Below, one piece after another: positions 8,601-17,084 of a stretch of 35,941 bases of DNA (the stretch's first letter is position 1; the number at the start of each line of letters is the position of its first letter). The notes beneath the pieces are model-generated. The model saw only the letters and a program-made list of their open reading frames with translations, made no database searches and had not been told where the DNA came from. Origin of the DNA: a virus; IMG/VR virus record IMGVR_UViG_3300008050_000130, positions 1 through 35,941 of that record. One strand, written 5' to 3'. A program made the position numbers and the translations under genes.

Positions 8601-11600
8601 TGACCTAACTGCGACTGGCGAGGATGCCCCGTTGCGACAGGCTGACGCTGCTGCTAGGGGGGCTGGTGATGTTCCTAGTGAAGAAAGTCTTTTAGCCCAA
8701 ATTGAGGCTTCTCCAGGGTTGCCAAAAGTTATACGCGGAGACTTTATTCCTGCTTCTCCTAGAGGAGCAGTAGAACCAGAAACAGGAGCTTATATTTATG
8801 GCGATCTTGCAATTACAAAAATTCGTGGCGATTGGAAGGTCAGTCATATCCCGTCTGGTCAAAGCATAGGACCAACACATACCTATCTAAAAGATGCAAA
8901 AAAACAAGTACGAGCCACATTAGCATTATTATCTGATTCAGAGTTAGCCTCAACAGCAGAACAACTTGAAAGAAGTCCTGTTGTTTTCAAATTTCTCGTA
9001 GCTCGCGAATTGGTAAAACCAAGCTATCAAGGAACCTCTGCCCTAAAGGGCATAATAGATCGAGGATGGGGGGTTAAAGCGGCTGACGCTGCACCCACCG
9101 CCCCCGCTGCTGCTCGCCAAGTAACCCCGCCAACATCAACTGATGAAGTCATTATCAACGGCAAGAAATATGTAGAGGCTCCAGAAACTCCAGCTGAGCC
9201 AGTTGCTAGGGCTGGCGGTGTCATTGAACCTCCGTCAGCCCTTTTTCTTCCGAAGTCCGCTGATGAGGCAGCAGCACGATTAAATGCTGATGCTGACGAT
9301 GATTGGACTTATGTTGTTCGCCATGACCCGAAAAATACAGGCGGGTCACGGATCGACATTCTTGACGAAGGCGGCGAGCGTGTTGGTCCAGTCACGGATG
9401 AGATTGCTAAGGGCGATTATTCGTTTGTATACAACGATGCCGGTGACAGGGTTCGTGTTGACCTTATGGAAGGCGACGGGACGTTCTACAACTCGGCTAA
9501 TAAACGAACTCGTAAGCCCGTAGATAGAGCTGCAATCGAGTCACGGCTAACACCAGCCGCACCGGAACCGCCAGTTGCTGCCGACCCTAAATACGAATCA
9601 CAACATGGGTTCAACGATGACGGCACTCTTACTACTTTTGAGTCCCAGGCAACCGAAGGTATTGAGCAATTTGACGATAAGCTCGCCCAGGGCGAGATGA
9701 ATTTGCCTAAGACTCAGGCTGAACTAGACGCTGCGATGCCGCCTTCCGATGCTGAAATGCCCGTTTATTTCGATGAGGAGCAGTATTTATATGATTTCTC
9801 GGACGGTGAAACTGTTGATAATGCGCCGTTATTTGAAACTCGCCACCCCGACACTCCTCTTGGCAACGCCGAAAGAAAAGTCGATGAACTTGAAAAGGAA
9901 TTAGACGCACGAGCAGAGTATGAGCTTGAAGTTGAAATGGAGGCACTTCGTGACGAGATCAAAGACTCGCCACTAGCCGAATTAATGGAAGTCTTTGACG
10001 GTCGAGGGCGACCCGAAGAAGGACTTTACCCAGATCAGTATTACAAGATTTTCGGTGGTGGTGGAGTCGATCTGTTCCCTACTGGCAAGAGGGGCAATGT
10101 CATCCAGCGTGACTACATTACATGGGCGCTGAAGGCTCACCCGAAAGACTTTAAAGCCGATCCTATGGTGAACAAGGTCTTTGGCGCTGAACATCGTGCT
10201 TTGTCGCAGAAACGTAACTGGGTTATTGATCTTTCTTATACTGATGACGTTCCAGAGCAGTACAGAACATTCGGTGAATTTGATGAAACTTATGAGTTTA
10301 ATGCCGTTACGTTCTTAGACGAGATTGACAGGTTGCGATCGAAACGTGACAGGCTGCGTGATTACGACGCAAATATTGAAGGGATTCAACTTGAAGAAGC
10401 GGCAGAGCTAAAAGAAGCCAAGCGCAAGGAACTTCTTGACGCAAACGATGAAGTGATCTTGCAGCAAGGGATAGTAGAAGTTGATTATTCAGTCGGCAAC
10501 AACCGTGAAATAGCCGAACGCACAATTAATAACTTGCGTGGTCCATATTCTCCAGAAGAAGTCGCAGCCCTGCCCGATTTTCAGCTTGCAAGGCTAGTAG
10601 CAGAAAACATAAGCACACAAAATCCAGGTCGTGGCACTTCGGGGTCTATATACGCTAAAGGATTAAATCCTAGAGCCGTCGATCCTGTTGTTGGAACTGG
10701 CGATCCTGTAAAACTTGGACCGCCAGATAATCTTCAACAGACTCAAGGCGGTATTCGACCAGATATTACTCCACAGCCTAGTGAAACATATGTAAAAATA
10801 TCTGGTGAAGTTAACGAAGCCGCTAGGGAAAAACAACGACTTGCAGCTGCTCAAAAAACACTTAAGCCTATAACTGGCAGCGTTGACGAGGTTGAACAAG
10901 GGCTTGAGTATCCCGTATCTGGAAGTACAGCTACCCAATCAAGCCAAGCTGAAGTAGCACGAGCTACACGAATAACGCCTACAAAGGGGCTTCCTTACAA
11001 AATCAATTCTCCCGCAGAAGCAGAAAACGCTCGCGGCGCTATGTACATGCCACTTCCTGATAGCAAGTCACAAGTTGCAGCATCTAATTTGCGAGGAACG
11101 ATTGAGGCTGGCATGTCTCGAGATGCTGCTCAAACAGCGTATTTAAATGCCATGCCAGGAGAGGAAATCATCCCTCCAAAACAGATGCTTAAAGATATTG
11201 CTGAAGAAAACCTAAACGATATAGGTTCTATAACAGCTCATCGACTTGATCCCGGCAGAATAGCTAACACAGTCGATCGAGGTCAAGCGATTGGGTCTAC
11301 AACTAATACAATAATTGAGACTACTCAGCGAACTGACGATGCTGGTCGAATGTGGCTTGATACTGGAATACGAGATTGGACTCGACTCTTAAACAAATAC
11401 CGTATTAAATCAAATGCAGATAAAAAGCGACTGACAAATATCGTAGAAAAACTGTCTTTTGCTGATGTATACAGAGAATACGACCGAGCAAAACTTATAG
11501 ACGAAACTAATTTAGATGAAATTGTAGCTGCCCAAGACCTTCTCAATAAGCCACCAATCGCAAAAGCAGTTCAAGGTCTCAGCTATAACGACAAAATTCG

Positions 11601-14100
11601 GTTTATTCAAGCCGCTCAAGACACTCGAACTTTCCTAGATAATCTTCGTATTTTCCAGAACCAAGTTCGAACTAAGCGCAAGCAAAAACTAATTCCGTGG
11701 CTTGACGCGTATGTTCCACATATTCGAAAAATGACAGCGTGGAGCAAGCTCGGCGGGTTTAATTACGATCAATCTGACATTGCAGGGCGTAGTATTCCAG
11801 ATTTTACTCTCCCAGGTACAGCCTTTAATCAACATGAACTTGCCCGTAAATATGGTCTTCCTGATGAATCTCGTGAATTAAACGCCGACAAACTTATTCG
11901 CTCATACCTTACAACCGCTATGAAGGATGTTTTTCATACTGAAATTGACCGCAACATTAAAGCGACTACAAAACTTTGGAGAAAAGCAAAAAAAGATAAT
12001 TACAGTCTTGATAACGCAGCTGACGCTTTTGACAATTACAGCGCTGAAGCCTATTTAGGAGTTCCCTCTCTTGGAACAAAAGCCCTTCGCGCTATTCCGA
12101 TCTGGAATTCTCGGCTCAACATTGGTAAAGGAAGGGCTTTGCCAAGTTTGATGGATGCCACAGTTATGGCAAAAACAGGGCTTACTCGAACAGTATTTCC
12201 GTTCAACTGGACATGGAACACATTTATTCAGACATCTTCTGGATTACTAACTCCTGTTCGCTACGGTGTTCGCAATTCGTTGAAAGCGCTAGACGCAATA
12301 ACTAGCAGTTCTGTCAGAAATGACATTGACACATTTGCCTACGTTGCCAGAACTAAAGGTCGGAGAGGCAACTCCGTAGTTATGCAAAATACGGGTGATG
12401 ACGTATACGCCTTTAACGAAAATATACCGTGGCAAGACCGATGGTTGGAGTGGGCAAGTTTTCTTTCCACGCAAATTGAAAAGCACCTGACTAGACACGC
12501 AATTCGAGCTGCATATCTACGTGGTGAGAAGCTAGGCTATGAAGGGGCTGAGCTGTGGCAGTTTGCTTCACAAGGCGGCGCTAGAACGCAATCTATGTAT
12601 AACAAGGCTGACACAGTTGGCGCACTTCGCTCAAGAGAAGTCTCGGCAATGATTCCGTTCCAAACATTTGCATTTGAAATGTTTAATACTCTCGCTGAAC
12701 TAAACGTCCCGATACTTCGCAGCTTCACAGGAAAACTTGGTGCATACGAAACTTTTGGCGCTAACACAGCTCGCGGAAAAGCTACAACTTACGGACGGCT
12801 CAAGAACTTGGCTATTTGGTTAGCTGGAGCTGTTGCTATCAACGCAATCGCTGATCGTGCATCTAACCGCAAGCCCTGGAACGTCAGTTCGTTTGTTCCT
12901 GGCTGGGCTTTGCTTAGTGGTGGCGTGAACGGTCTCGGTCCCGGCAGCGCTTTCCTTCCTCAAAAAATTCAATATGATGTGACCTCTGCTGTTAAGGCTT
13001 ATATCAACCACGGCGATAAGCGTGAATTAGGATCGGTCGGGCTACGGTACTTGGGACTTCCCGGTGGAACTCAAATAGACAAAACTTGGGCTGGCATTGA
13101 AGCCGTCCAAGATGGTGTTGTCCGAAACAAAGATCGCACTACGAAATTTGAAGTCCAAGCTCCAGAAATGAAGGGAATTGCGTTTGATATTCCGTTCATT
13201 GGCGAAACAAATATAACTGATGCCAAAATCAACCCAGAGGAATTCCTAAAGACCTACGGGCAAGGCATTTGGTCAACAAACGGCGGTCAGGAATATCTCG
13301 ACCAGCAGCTTGGCAGAAACACAGAAGGACAATCAACTTCTGGCAAAATAAAAGCTGACATTGCAGAGTCGTTTGGGCTTGACAGATTTCCTATTGATCG
13401 CGGGGGCAAGCAAGGCAGTTTAAACAGAAAATTTAAAAAAGCTAAAGACGCTTACTACAAAATCCCAACCGATGAAGATGCTCGTAAAGAGCGGGGTCTC
13501 CCAACTCGAACTGAATTCCGTAGAAATAATCCAGAAATCGACGCCCAGCTTTTTGTCGCAGGGCAGTTTTCAACATTGCAGTCATCTAAAGCTAAAGAAA
13601 TCGCTAAAGAACTGATAGTCGAACATGATCTGCTCAATCAGGGCGGGGGATTTTTTACTGGAAGGGGCGTAGACAAAGAGCAAGAAGAAATTTTCCGAAA
13701 TGTATTTGGCGATCGGTGGGTCGATAGCATTATTGGTGGAGTTGGCAACGCCCCTATGCGGTCTTTGCCTTCAACGCAGCCTAAACGTGAAGGATATGTT
13801 CCAATATCACCAGTTACAACTCCTGTCGAGCCACAATCCGCAGCTCCTAAAACCGCTAGTGAAAACTGGCGCTTAGTGAGCAATTATTTAACACGAGATA
13901 ATCTCGTGGCTCTCCAAAAGATTTGGGACGGAAAGGAAATTTCCCGCACCGAGTCTACCTCGCTCAAAACCGTATTTGAGAAGGTTCCATTGGGGCAGAC
14001 CAACTTTAGAAAATGGTCTAAGCAAACTTTGAGGCAGCTTCAAGAGAACGCTGTTGTACGTCAAAGGGTGCGAAATCCCCGAGAGGCTGTTACGGTATAG
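5665..14100 (+). CDS. Giant multidomain internal virion / polyvalent-type protein, 2,811 aa
   Basis: This one frame fills 23% of the window. Residues 31-60 are a Pro/Ala linker, so the N-terminus is a flexible arm. A motif near 570-640 (AGHNAKVHKGKDYIYFSGDD, then VSVPRL) and others near 1035-1090 (GDWKVSHIPSG) and 1207-1256 (DDDWTYVVRHDP) resemble short beta-rich modules seen in large phage polyvalent proteins. A linker is duplicated at 774-801 and 971-1002. Residues about 1420-1440 and 1530-1600 look coiled-coil. The C-terminal 700 residues hold a conserved-looking helical region (WNTFIQTSSGLLTPVRYG near 2183) and one hydrophobic stretch, AIWLAGAVAINAIA (about 2382-2396). Position and architecture suit an ejected protein that enters or crosses the host envelope. 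I find no virion RNA polymerase, lysozyme or transglycosylase motif. Confidence 0.8.
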   Translation: MAFNAFESIAGDFSSTRKKLNRYSSSPEGMTPTPPPAAPPTPVAVAPPPPVRRRATRPVQAASSTQMPTDVAVALGALQQRGEQFGVDTTEFNYAAPDWGKVSAQMGEVNKVFDLMDSEMNRPPSPQPRAWEQGVGGFVGALGDNFPHLFAESNPDASFWDRSFGRGAGAVGRGLRQTVGRPARGLWRFGGEVAQDIVGSNEEAIANLARPEEEVIAGIFSDLGVTDPEQWNDFVKKEGKLKADLLLSRRILAEMGSSSWETGTQATSGFTDEENLAANQTRIKRLLELDPATGKTVAEGMMRRGQNPAEILKIGLAILEASEGVVTLGSRLALSQIGRQIDIANGGDGSKGEMWGDIIGSFAGSFPKNPAAAMRVGDSAGTVYRNADEVAAGLKATGRPVQQGSGIAAATGLDFLGMEARDVGELAKLAGTPILRGGLRAGERYAEAVGRAGTGNVLDPAPRPVSRGMAEINEELQAKIDEIDRAFKDGDLTPLQYQEMLQSVGDPTVAPKSILPEGGILGDDFGKAPEGTVVTIDGVETRLGPDGKPIVETTDDIAPPAPVAPVKAPRVTIRNVNKALADAGHNAKVHKGKDYIYFSGDDVGGWMETSVSVPRLTDDLGLDTPATVDNWVKEFERMKANPDINPVPLRDQVNEYGWLTPEAMQVRAAEREEWELIKKAENAAASKKRIAHNESVKNNPDVVAARRQLNIALNKLHKYENMPPAGGDLLSDEYKVLQEDFESRLASYEQTQRNAVAPTKEEIAQAAKEQYAIDAKTTQGGFDLTANVEGTTAAARGAGDIPVVETAKPFSLSSNQRHLLYDEAFDDFSKYQTKNMGQAASPDVAGFSESKQEFLSRMSINQTETNYGAINLPDKIVAPEHMEYLRDELLPNLARKLDDQITEGKKNPTEWVPGTQKTLKKVQAERRSIQKLIDKVGLAPVARVADDIPTSGQATLDGGVVAARTEQDIVDARTVQSGFDLTATGEDAPLRQADAAARGAGDVPSEESLLAQIEASPGLPKVIRGDFIPASPRGAVEPETGAYIYGDLAITKIRGDWKVSHIPSGQSIGPTHTYLKDAKKQVRATLALLSDSELASTAEQLERSPVVFKFLVARELVKPSYQGTSALKGIIDRGWGVKAADAAPTAPAAARQVTPPTSTDEVIINGKKYVEAPETPAEPVARAGGVIEPPSALFLPKSADEAAARLNADADDDWTYVVRHDPKNTGGSRIDILDEGGERVGPVTDEIAKGDYSFVYNDAGDRVRVDLMEGDGTFYNSANKRTRKPVDRAAIESRLTPAAPEPPVAADPKYESQHGFNDDGTLTTFESQATEGIEQFDDKLAQGEMNLPKTQAELDAAMPPSDAEMPVYFDEEQYLYDFSDGETVDNAPLFETRHPDTPLGNAERKVDELEKELDARAEYELEVEMEALRDEIKDSPLAELMEVFDGRGRPEEGLYPDQYYKIFGGGGVDLFPTGKRGNVIQRDYITWALKAHPKDFKADPMVNKVFGAEHRALSQKRNWVIDLSYTDDVPEQYRTFGEFDETYEFNAVTFLDEIDRLRSKRDRLRDYDANIEGIQLEEAAELKEAKRKELLDANDEVILQQGIVEVDYSVGNNREIAERTINNLRGPYSPEEVAALPDFQLARLVAENISTQNPGRGTSGSIYAKGLNPRAVDPVVGTGDPVKLGPPDNLQQTQGGIRPDITPQPSETYVKISGEVNEAAREKQRLAAAQKTLKPITGSVDEVEQGLEYPVSGSTATQSSQAEVARATRITPTKGLPYKINSPAEAENARGAMYMPLPDSKSQVAASNLRGTIEAGMSRDAAQTAYLNAMPGEEIIPPKQMLKDIAEENLNDIGSITAHRLDPGRIANTVDRGQAIGSTTNTIIETTQRTDDAGRMWLDTGIRDWTRLLNKYRIKSNADKKRLTNIVEKLSFADVYREYDRAKLIDETNLDEIVAAQDLLNKPPIAKAVQGLSYNDKIRFIQAAQDTRTFLDNLRIFQNQVRTKRKQKLIPWLDAYVPHIRKMTAWSKLGGFNYDQSDIAGRSIPDFTLPGTAFNQHELARKYGLPDESRELNADKLIRSYLTTAMKDVFHTEIDRNIKATTKLWRKAKKDNYSLDNAADAFDNYSAEAYLGVPSLGTKALRAIPIWNSRLNIGKGRALPSLMDATVMAKTGLTRTVFPFNWTWNTFIQTSSGLLTPVRYGVRNSLKALDAITSSSVRNDIDTFAYVARTKGRRGNSVVMQNTGDDVYAFNENIPWQDRWLEWASFLSTQIEKHLTRHAIRAAYLRGEKLGYEGAELWQFASQGGARTQSMYNKADTVGALRSREVSAMIPFQTFAFEMFNTLAELNVPILRSFTGKLGAYETFGANTARGKATTYGRLKNLAIWLAGAVAINAIADRASNRKPWNVSSFVPGWALLSGGVNGLGPGSAFLPQKIQYDVTSAVKAYINHGDKRELGSVGLRYLGLPGGTQIDKTWAGIEAVQDGVVRNKDRTTKFEVQAPEMKGIAFDIPFIGETNITDAKINPEEFLKTYGQGIWSTNGGQEYLDQQLGRNTEGQSTSGKIKADIAESFGLDRFPIDRGGKQGSLNRKFKKAKDAYYKIPTDEDARKERGLPTRTEFRRNNPEIDAQLFVAGQFSTLQSSKAKEIAKELIVEHDLLNQGGGFFTGRGVDKEQEEIFRNVFGDRWVDSIIGGVGNAPMRSLPSTQPKREGYVPISPVTTPVEPQSAAPKTASENWRLVSNYLTRDNLVALQKIWDGKEISRTESTSLKTVFEKVPLGQTNFRKWSKQTLRQLQENAVVRQRVRNPREAVTV
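7981..8671 (+). repeat. Duplicated linker module inside the giant gene (two copies)
   Basis: Copy one (about 7984-8067) and copy two (about 8575-8671) both encode a short block with the pattern DA-(K/R)T-x-Q-x-GFDLTA, followed by AAARGAGD(I/V)P. The DNA around GCTGCTGCTAGGGGGGCTGG is identical in both. The copies lie about 590 bases apart and bracket a separate helical region. This looks like a duplicated inter-domain linker and could allow domain gain or loss by recombination. Confidence 0.75.
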
Positions 14101-14109
14101 GGACAAGTT

Positions 14110-14769
14110 ATGACCACCGACCAAAACCAACAGACAGCAGCAGAAGAAAGTTTCTCCGCTTTTGATTCTGGTGAAAACCAAAATGAAAGCGCTAGTGACG
14201 CTCGTAATGCTGCCTCTCAAACTTCTGGTAGCCAAGATGGTAATGGCGAGAAATCGGTTCTCGCCCAAAAAGATCAAACGATTACACAGCTTAGGCAACA
14301 GCTTTCACGCAATGCCTTGCAAGCTCAAATCGATCGGATCGAAACCGAAGCCGCGACCGAATCCTCAGCTGACATAACTGCCGTTTCAGACGGTGAAATG
14401 ACAGCTGAAACAGCCCAAACTAGAGCTGACGATCGGCGAAATGCTACCAGAACTAAAGTTGAAGATGTTTCAAACCAAATTCCAGAACAAGAACGAATTG
14501 CTGCCCAGTTGGTCAACGACGCTCTTGTTGCTAGAGAAGGTTTTGCAATACGACTTTCAAAAGAATTTGATGTAGATATGGAAGTCCTAATGGACGATCA
14601 AACTCTTACAAATCCTGATGAAATGAGAATAAAAGCACGAGAACTTCAGCTTGACGCTCGGGATAGTAACCGCACAGGATCGCAAGTTTTCGACTCAGGG
14701 CAAAAACGAGCGGCTTCACTAAATGTGAACGAAATGGATGCGATGAGTAAAGTTAGAGCTGGTCTCTAA
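14110..14769 (+). CDS. Probable scaffolding protein, 219 aa
   Basis: The gene starts nine bases after the giant gene's stop and lies directly upstream of the major capsid gene, the normal place for a scaffold. The product is acidic and rich in Gln, Glu, Ser and Ala. It has a disordered first 50 residues and then long helices with heptad character (QKDQTITQLRQQLSRNALQA, about 53-72), which matches scaffolds in composition and length. There is no protease-like Ser-His signature. It should coat the inside of the prohead and leave before packaging. Confidence 0.75.
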   Translation: MTTDQNQQTAAEESFSAFDSGENQNESASDARNAASQTSGSQDGNGEKSVLAQKDQTITQLRQQLSRNALQAQIDRIETEAATESSADITAVSDGEMTAETAQTRADDRRNATRTKVEDVSNQIPEQERIAAQLVNDALVAREGFAIRLSKEFDVDMEVLMDDQTLTNPDEMRIKARELQLDARDSNRTGSQVFDSGQKRAASLNVNEMDAMSKVRAGL

Positions 14770-14806
14770 ACTTGTCGTCTCCCAATTTTTGTGAGGTTCT
14801 AAAATT

Positions 14807-15769
14807 ATGGCAATGACACTTGTTGAAGCTAGTAAATATAGCAACAACGTACTTCAGCGTGGCGTGATCGAGCTGATCGTAAAAGATGACCCGATTATGT
14901 CTCGCCTTCAGTTCAAGGACATCAAGGGCAATGGTCTAACGTATGACGTTGAGACTTCGCTCTCTGGCGCTGACTTCTATCAGGTCGGGGACACTTGGCT
15001 CGAATCTACCAGCACAGTAACTCAGCACACAGCACATACCAAGATTCTTGGTGGTGACGCTGACGTTGACAACTACCTTGCTGCGACTCGTTCTAACGTG
15101 CAGGACTTGATGGCAGAGCAAATTGAAGCAAAGTCGAAGGCAATTCGACACGCTTTCTTGAACACTCTGTTCTACGGCGACAACGCCACAGAAGGCGCTC
15201 GCTTTGACGGTCTCCACCAGATTCTCGATTCAGAGACCTACAACACCGTTGCGGTGGGTGGCTCAGGCGCTCCAGCTGTTCTTAGCATGGAGAAGCTCGA
15301 AGAAATGATCGACTTGATCCTTGACGGCAAGCCCGACATGCTAGTTATGACAAAGATGATGCGTCGGCAGATCAACACGTATCTCAAGTCTGTCGGTGGT
15401 TTGACCTACGACGATTCTGCAAACAAGCGTGTTCAAACAATTCTTGGTGTACCTGTCCATGTTTCTGACTTCCTTTCGAACGACGAATCTTGCGACAACG
15501 ACTACGGAAGTGGCTACGGTCACAACCCTAGTGATGGCACAAGCCTCGGCGACGATGACAACAGCACTTCGATCTTTGCTCTCCAATTCGGACCCAAAGC
15601 TCTTTGTGGTGTTCAGTCGATGCCGATTACGGTTGAGAAGTTCAAGAAGCTCGAGACCAAAGATGCAGCTCGTACTCGCATCAAGTGGTATCCAGCAATC
15701 ATGGTTCAGTCTGTGATTTCTTGCGCTAAGTTGACTGGTCTTCAGCCAGCAGGAACAGTAACCGCCTAA
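14807..15769 (+). CDS. Major capsid protein (HK97 fold type)
   Basis: The 320-aa product starts MAMTLVEASKYSNNVLQRGV and continues with VKDDPIMSRLQF and GNGLTYDVE. This opening is typical of a widespread phage capsid family. VGDTWLESTSTVTQHTAH and ILGGDADVDNYLAATRSN follow and fit the E-loop and spine-helix region. An Asp/Ser/Gly-rich insert (SNDESCDNDYGSGYGHNPSD, about 224-243) probably forms a surface loop. GAGG-type ribosome sequence precedes the ATG. It will form the icosahedral shell and should be the most abundant protein. Paired hairpins follow the gene. Confidence 0.9.
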   Translation: MAMTLVEASKYSNNVLQRGVIELIVKDDPIMSRLQFKDIKGNGLTYDVETSLSGADFYQVGDTWLESTSTVTQHTAHTKILGGDADVDNYLAATRSNVQDLMAEQIEAKSKAIRHAFLNTLFYGDNATEGARFDGLHQILDSETYNTVAVGGSGAPAVLSMEKLEEMIDLILDGKPDMLVMTKMMRRQINTYLKSVGGLTYDDSANKRVQTILGVPVHVSDFLSNDESCDNDYGSGYGHNPSDGTSLGDDDNSTSIFALQFGPKALCGVQSMPITVEKFKKLETKDAARTRIKWYPAIMVQSVISCAKLTGLQPAGTVTA

Positions 15770-15780
15770 ACGGTCTCGCA

Positions 15781-15838
15781 TCCCTGTGTGCGTAATCGCA
15801 GGGAGGAAGCCAACAGCCCCGATCCTTCAAAACGGGGC
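15781..15838 (+). promoter_or_regulatory. Two hairpins after the major capsid gene
   Basis: TCCCTG (15781-15786) pairs with CAGGGA (15799-15804), and GCCCCG (15816-15821) pairs with CGGGGC (15833-15838). Neither has a U-tract, so they should stabilise the capsid message 3' end or partly slow the polymerase rather than terminate fully. The next gene starts 21 bases later with AAGGAA before its ATG. Such elements help keep capsid protein levels above those of downstream genes. Confidence 0.5.
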
Positions 15839-15858
15839 AAACAAATCAATAAGGAAAT

Positions 15859-16623
15859 ATGTCCGTGGCTTTTACATACACAGACAAAAACCAGAAGCGA
15901 ACTGTTCGTACTGGTAAGGCGTATAAGGCAACAGTCAACGCCGCTGTTGCTGTTGGGGACTTGCTAGCCCCAGCAAACGCAGATACATCTAGCACTTTCA
16001 AGCTGGCTGATGACTCTACTCGAGCAAAGGCAACAGCAATCGCAATAGAATCCTCAACAGCAGCCGGGGAAGAAATCTCCGTTGCTGACTGGGCAGAACT
16101 CCAGACTCAGGACACCATTGGCGCTGCCGGTGCTGTTACCCAGGTCTACTTCGCTGCATCTAGCGACTTCCTCGGGGCTCCGCTATATCTGGGTGAGAGC
16201 GGCAAACCGTCCTCTGCTCAGGGAACTTCGGGTCAGCAAGTTGGTATTCTCACAGCTCGAAATCGCATCTTGGTAAACCCAGGTGTGTATTCGCAGCCTA
16301 GTGATTACACCAACGCAATCGCTGATCCAGGTGACGCAGGGGCAATTCCTGTTATTGCGTCTGGTTCCGTTGCGCTGGTAACAGCTGGTGCTGAAACTCG
16401 AACACTTGCTGACCCTACCTTTATTGGGCAGTCATTGAGTTTGTACTTGAAGACTGACGGCGGCGACTGTGTTGTTACTTCTGCTTCAGATGTGACGAAC
16501 ACATCTGGCGAAAACATAATGACGTTTGCAGACGTTGGTGATAGCGTGATCCTCATTGCTATTGAAGACGGTTCAGACCTCGAATGGCGAACATTGCAAA
16601 ACGATGGCGCAGCTCTCTCGTAG
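15859..16623 (+). CDS. Probable capsid decoration protein, 254 aa
   Basis: This beta-rich protein lies directly after the capsid gene, as decoration proteins usually do. Residues 1-135 look like a small barrel (GKAYKATVNAAVAVGDLLAP, later ILTARNRILVNPG), resembling head-decoration modules. After a linker, residues about 165-250 form a second module (IPVIASGSVALVTAG ... FADVGDSVILIAIEDGSDLEW) of the jelly-roll type often found on phage virion surfaces. There are almost no cysteines and few basic residues. Two surface-type modules fused in one chain suggest one anchors to the capsid and the other projects. Confidence 0.7.
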   Translation: MSVAFTYTDKNQKRTVRTGKAYKATVNAAVAVGDLLAPANADTSSTFKLADDSTRAKATAIAIESSTAAGEEISVADWAELQTQDTIGAAGAVTQVYFAASSDFLGAPLYLGESGKPSSAQGTSGQQVGILTARNRILVNPGVYSQPSDYTNAIADPGDAGAIPVIASGSVALVTAGAETRTLADPTFIGQSLSLYLKTDGGDCVVTSASDVTNTSGENIMTFADVGDSVILIAIEDGSDLEWRTLQNDGAALS

Positions 16624-16650
16624 TAGCTGTTCTAACAGTGCGAAATTATG

Positions 16651-16676
16651 GGGAGTCGGGCTTCGGCTCGACTCCC
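16651..16676 (+). terminator. UUCG hairpin terminator after the decoration gene
   Basis: GGGAGTCGGGC (16651-16661) pairs with GCTCGACTCCC (16666-16676) over 11 positions with one G-U pair, around the tetraloop TTCG. It is followed by TATTTACT, a broken U-tract. The form is the same as the left-end hairpin at 222-253. It likely causes partial termination after the high-demand capsid genes and marks the left border of the small antitoxin-like insert. Confidence 0.65.
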
Positions 16677-16698
16677 TATTTACTAAACTGAGGCTGAT

Positions 16699-16896
16699 AT
16701 GCGAACAATTAGTTGGACAGAATTCAAAACAACCCCGATCGAAGTCATACGAAAACGTGAAAGCGTTATCGTAGCTGGCGACGGTCAACCAGCGTTTATT
16801 GCGGTAATTGGAGCTGAAGGCGATATGGCTAATACCATTCAATCTCACGCATCTTTGATTCAAGCAGGAAAGCAAGCTGAATTATGGGAGAGCTAG
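16699..16896 (+). CDS. Phd/YefM-like antitoxin-type protein, 65 aa
   Basis: The product MRTISWTEFKTTPIEVIRKR... followed by ESVIVAGDGQPAFIAVI has the pattern of the Phd/YefM N-terminal DNA-binding domain. That pattern is an opening beta strand and a helix beginning with an acidic residue, then a strand and a G-x-P-x-x-x-(I/V) turn. The length suits a minimal antitoxin. No toxin gene adjoins it: the next protein is not Doc-, RelE- or Fic-like. It sits in the virion operon just after a hairpin, with GAGG upstream of its ATG. It could be a moron countering a host toxin or simply a repressor. The fold call is by eye. Confidence 0.5.
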   Translation: MRTISWTEFKTTPIEVIRKRESVIVAGDGQPAFIAVIGAEGDMANTIQSHASLIQAGKQAELWES

Positions 16897-17084
16897 ATGC
16901 CCGATCTGGGTTGCAAGCGACTGGCGAGTATGTCCTTCGTGACAAAAACGGAAATATTAAACAAACAGGCGTTGTAATTGAAGGGAACATTGAGCGTGAC
17001 GATAAAGGAAACGTCATTGCGTTTACTGATCCAAATAACATTCGCCATGTTGATTTTGAGGTAGAAAATGACAGTCCCAACTAA
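16884..17084 (+). CDS. Hypothetical protein, 66 aa
   Basis: It starts 13 bases inside the antitoxin-like gene, with AGGAAAG upstream, and overlaps the following gene by 17 bases. The product is a compact, charged, beta-patterned protein (YVLRDKNGNIKQTGVVIEGN...) with two D-x-x-G-N turns, and it has no cysteines. I do not recognise it. Its place as second gene of a coupled pair is where a toxin would be expected, but it shows no toxin signature. It could equally be a small virion protein. Confidence 0.55.
   Translation: MGELDARSGLQATGEYVLRDKNGNIKQTGVVIEGNIERDDKGNVIAFTDPNNIRHVDFEVENDSPN

Noticed and set aside
13888-14298. 136-codon - strand open frame spanning the giant and scaffold genes
   Set aside because: It crosses two real + strand genes and their junction. 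Its hydrophobic run is a codon-shadow effect.
15341-15781. 146-codon - strand open frame opposite the capsid gene
   Set aside because: Antisense to the major capsid gene, with no motif and no promoter or ribosome site.
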